NCBI GenBank assembly: GCA_030539275.1
Contig: JAUNSK010000012.1
Coordinates: forward strand, 1 to 64,000
DNA length: 64,000 nt
Direction of reading: 5' to 3'
Origin: Oscillospiraceae bacterium
Lineage (GTDB): Bacteria; Bacillota; Clostridia; Oscillospirales; Ruminococcaceae
The stretch's first letter is position 1; every line of letters starts with the position of its first letter. The notes beneath the pieces are model-generated. The model had not been told where the DNA came from. It saw only the letters and a list, made by a program, of their open reading frames with translations, and ran no database searches. The translations under genes and the position numbers were made by a program. Shown one piece after another: positions 62,177-64,000 of this stretch.

Positions 62177-62926
62177 ATGACAAAAGCACTTAAAATCTGC
62201 GGAATTGTTCTTGGCGCTGCGATCTTAATATGTATCATAGCTTATATCATTATTTTGATTTTTGTCCCCGGTTTGTTTTTATATCTTCATACATTAAAAG
62301 AATGCCCGAATATTAATGACAAAATAGAGGAGTATCCTTATTATGACACGGTTGTTCCTGATGATTATCAAAAAGTTAAGGCCGGAGTATTCTACATAAG
62401 CGGGCCTATGGATGATTATCTTGTCGGCAGAACCAGTTCAGTTAAGACAGTTTTTAAAAACAGTGAAAGAAATTTTATGGTTATGTCCACTTCGAGTTCA
62501 GCCGGATCGGTTGATTTTTCAGACAGTGATTATCCCGATCTTGATAAAAGTGATTATATTCATTTTTTTGAGTCAATTAAATATAATTACCCGCAGAATA
62601 ATAAGGAAATGAAAATATTTATTCGTAACGGACTGAATCTCAGATTAAGCCTTCATCTCAGGGGAAAAGATAAAAAAGTATACAAACAATTTGCCTCTAA
62701 GAAAGAAATGGTATCAGGCCTGGAGAAGATATATGCATATAAAAAAGGAAATGTTGACTGTTTTGTGTGTAATTGCAGTATCTCTGATAGTAAAAAAAGC
62801 GGGACTTTCTGGAGTATAGATGCATACACCGGAGATAATGCAGAAACAGTAAATAAAATATCTATATCATCAAACGATATTGATGAAATAAAAAAAGTGA
62901 TTGCATCTGTGGAGATGGCAGAGTAA
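62177..62926 (+). CDS. Membrane-anchored protein of unknown function
   Basis: The start at 62177 has AAAGGAG six bases upstream. The 249-residue protein has one N-terminal hydrophobic stretch (about residues 8-40), long enough for one or two helices. The rest is a soluble, strand-rich domain with many Lys and Ser residues and no recognised motif (VFKNSERNFMVMSTSSSAGS, VNKISISSNDIDEIKKVIAS). Likely exposed outside the membrane. Confidence 0.7.
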   Translation: MTKALKICGIVLGAAILICIIAYIIILIFVPGLFLYLHTLKECPNINDKIEEYPYYDTVVPDDYQKVKAGVFYISGPMDDYLVGRTSSVKTVFKNSERNFMVMSTSSSAGSVDFSDSDYPDLDKSDYIHFFESIKYNYPQNNKEMKIFIRNGLNLRLSLHLRGKDKKVYKQFASKKEMVSGLEKIYAYKKGNVDCFVCNCSISDSKKSGTFWSIDAYTGDNAETVNKISISSNDIDEIKKVIASVEMAE

Positions 62927-62957
62927 CTGTTCAGCGTGACTTATTAATACTTTTAAT

Positions 62958-63018
62958 AATCTGAGAAAAAATACTGCGCTTTAATTAAAGTGCGGTATTA
63001 TTCCTCAGATTCTTTTTT
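62958..63018 (+). terminator. Long terminator hairpin after the 62177 gene
   Basis: AATCTGAG pairs with CTCAGATT, enclosing an inner stem (TGCGCTTT with AAAGTGCG). TCTTTTTTG follows. Confidence 0.8.
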
Positions 63019-63112
63019 GCTGTCTGAATTTGCCTTATTCAACAAAAAATCATAAGTGGTATCGACTGAACAGGGACAAGTATCAAAAGTATAAAATAAT
63101 TAGCAATATAGG

Positions 63113-63163
63113 TTGACTTTACCATTTAACATGGTGTATAATATAAAAAACCAGTAAATGGTA
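63113..63163 (+). promoter_or_regulatory. Promoter flanked by inverted operator half-sites
   Basis: TTGACT (63113-63118), 18 bases, TATAAT (63137-63142). TACCATTTA (63120-63128) and TAAATGGTA (63155-63163) are perfect 9-bp inverted arms around the -10, and the spacer also holds ACCAT-TTAAC-ATGGT. This is a strong repressor-site candidate. Confidence 0.7.
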
Positions 63164-63297
63164 TAATCAGGCTGAAAACAAAGATTTTATCACACATCCT
63201 GTTTGTGAACTTATTTCAGCTGTAAACTAGTTTTCTTTATACTTCACATTACGAGTGACGTGTTAAGATAAAAAATAATTGCCTTATGGCAGAAAGG
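63164..63297 (+). other. Leader between the operator-flanked promoter and the decayed gene
   Basis: No gene or strong hairpin is seen in this stretch. GAAAGG immediately precedes the ATG at 63298. Confidence 0.4.
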
Positions 63298-63556
63298 ATG
63301 AGAAATAATAGAAGGAACAGCAGGATGCTGGACAATAGCACTATGAAGCCTGTCTCTCTCCCGGAGAAGGTTGCAACAGCATTTTCATCAGTAACTTCAA
63401 AATTAGTGGGCACTGAGTATATGACGGTTTTTATTGCGGTAGTCAGGTAGTGAAGGGATGCAATTACATGATAATATTCAAACAGATACAGATCTTCGTA
63501 ATTGTGCTGTATGATTAAAGAACGGTATTAAAGAACATATAGTCAGAAACCTGAGA
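63298..63556 (+). pseudogene. Frameshifted remnant of a small cytosolic protein gene
   Basis: ATG 63298 (or 63325) opens MLDNSTMKPVSLPEKVATAF then SSVTSKLVGTEYMTVF, and stops at 63448-63450. Restoring one T in the T5 run at 63428-63432 continues the reading as YCGSQVVKGCNYMIIF to a stop near 63510. The segment LPEKVATAF...LVG.EY......GSQVV.G.NY matches, from memory, a family of small bacterial proteins of about 80-110 residues with a cystatin-like pattern. A further shift gives TDTDLRNCAV, then a stop, consistent with decay of the 3' half. Sequencing error at the T-run cannot be excluded, but the second shift argues for a real pseudogene. Confidence 0.6.
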
Positions 63557-63872
63557 AAATGGCACCTGGAACCGGATACACAGTTCTTAAGTATATTTAT
63601 GATTCTCTGCTGTAATAGCCGGAACATTTTGAAACGATATTTATATTATATTTCTTATAAGTTTGTTTAAATCATGGCTTTCAGAAATATTACCGGTTGC
63701 ATGGAATATGAAATCCATTGTTCTGAAAAAAACTAATTTAAATGAAATACATATTTTTCATTATATTCCGGCTGCAAATTCCTGTCTGAGTACGAGGATG
63801 ATTTATCAGATTTTTCCTCAGTTACTTTTGTCCGGATTCTGCATCCGAAGTTTATATTATGCAAGTTCATAC
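63557..63872. other. Gap after the remnant gene
   Basis: No ORF has a ribosome site and no repeats are seen. A plus-strand frame at 63663-63950 runs through the terminator and is not credible as a gene. Confidence 0.5.
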
Positions 63873-63911
63873 AGAACCCTCTCTGTTATCTCAGAGAGGG
63901 TTCTTATTTTT
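63873..63911 (+). terminator. Intrinsic terminator near the right edge
   Basis: AGAACCCTCTCTG pairs perfectly with CAGAGAGGGTTCT around a 6-base loop, followed by TATTTTT. Confidence 0.9.
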
Positions 63912-63933
63912 AATGATTTATATGCTTTATCTG

Positions 63934-63962
63934 TTGCATATTTATGCTAAAAATGTTATAAT
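63934..63962 (+). promoter_or_regulatory. Promoter for a gene beyond the window
   Basis: TTGCAT, 17 bases, TATAAT, 38 bases before the window end. No start codon with a ribosome site is seen before the edge. Confidence 0.75.
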
Positions 63963-64000
63963 ACTTATATGTTTTGAGGATTAATGATACAAAAAATGTA

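Noticed and set aside
63663-63950. 95-codon plus-strand frame at the right edge
   Set aside because: No ribosome site, runs through a strong terminator and a promoter.
1-64000. CRISPR arrays, tRNA or rRNA genes, complete insertion sequences
   Set aside because: I saw no regularly spaced direct repeats, no tRNA cloverleaf or rRNA sequence, and no transposase or integrase gene.

Overview
The window looks like a chromosomal segment of an AT-rich, low-GC Gram-positive anaerobe, most likely a cellulolytic Ruminococcus. Pointers are a secreted GH9 cellulase with tandem ruminococcal-type carbohydrate-binding repeats and Thr-rich linkers (left edge), a secreted GH123-like protein, a class III anaerobic ribonucleotide reductase, the MEP isoprenoid pair ispD/ispF, strong AGGAGG-type ribosome binding sites, and many TTGaca-N17-TATAAT promoters. 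The species is inferred, not proven.

Layout. 1-2038 (-): 5' part of the GH9 gene. 2.2-7.3 kb (-): housekeeping block cdaR-cdaA (c-di-AMP synthesis), a class V aminotransferase with a DUF3343 partner, and overlapping ispF/ispD. 7.4-11.2 kb (+): a lipoprotein with an acidic/Thr-rich insert and a receiver-PAS-degenerate GGDEF-EAL protein. 11.2-13.9 kb (-): nrdD-nrdG with a promoter carrying two NrdR-box-like sites. 14.2-20.5 kb (+): recD2, comF, an mreB-family gene, and two unusual CobW-type GTPases fused to other domains. 20.5-26.1 kb: small DUF6514-like gene (-), DUF1015 gene, valS, rplM-rpsI. 26.5-30.4 kb: a wHTH regulator/hydrolase pair behind an operator-like palindrome, and two lipoproteins. 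30.9-35.0 kb: large secreted GH123-like protein with four repeated C-terminal modules.

The accessory part is 35.4-49.1 kb. It starts with a 766-residue coiled-coil protein of unknown function directly followed by an AT-rich gene whose product carries a Cys-His pair in an LTGC context with the spacing known from CNF1 Rho deamidases. Then come a STAND/LuxR regulator, an SMI1/KNR4 protein, an acidic unknown protein, two tiny membrane-peptide genes (one DUF3789-like), and a three-gene cassette: two CspB-like subtilisins with intact triads plus a SleC-like SpoIID/peptidoglycan-binding lytic enzyme. None of the cassette proteins has a signal peptide. One possible reading, which is inference only, is a cytosolic toxin-like module near a protease-activated wall lysin.

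49.3-64 kb: ylmH-like S4 protein, a cation/proton antiporter behind a structured leader with an intrinsic terminator (riboswitch candidate), a PstS-like lipoprotein, a response regulator-kinase-ABC-FtsX module, a MerR regulator preceded by an overlapping 35-codon ORF, a GNAT acetyltransferase, a CPBP metalloprotease, a membrane-anchored unknown, a decayed gene with a homopolymer frameshift behind an operator-flanked promoter, and a promoter for a gene outside the window.
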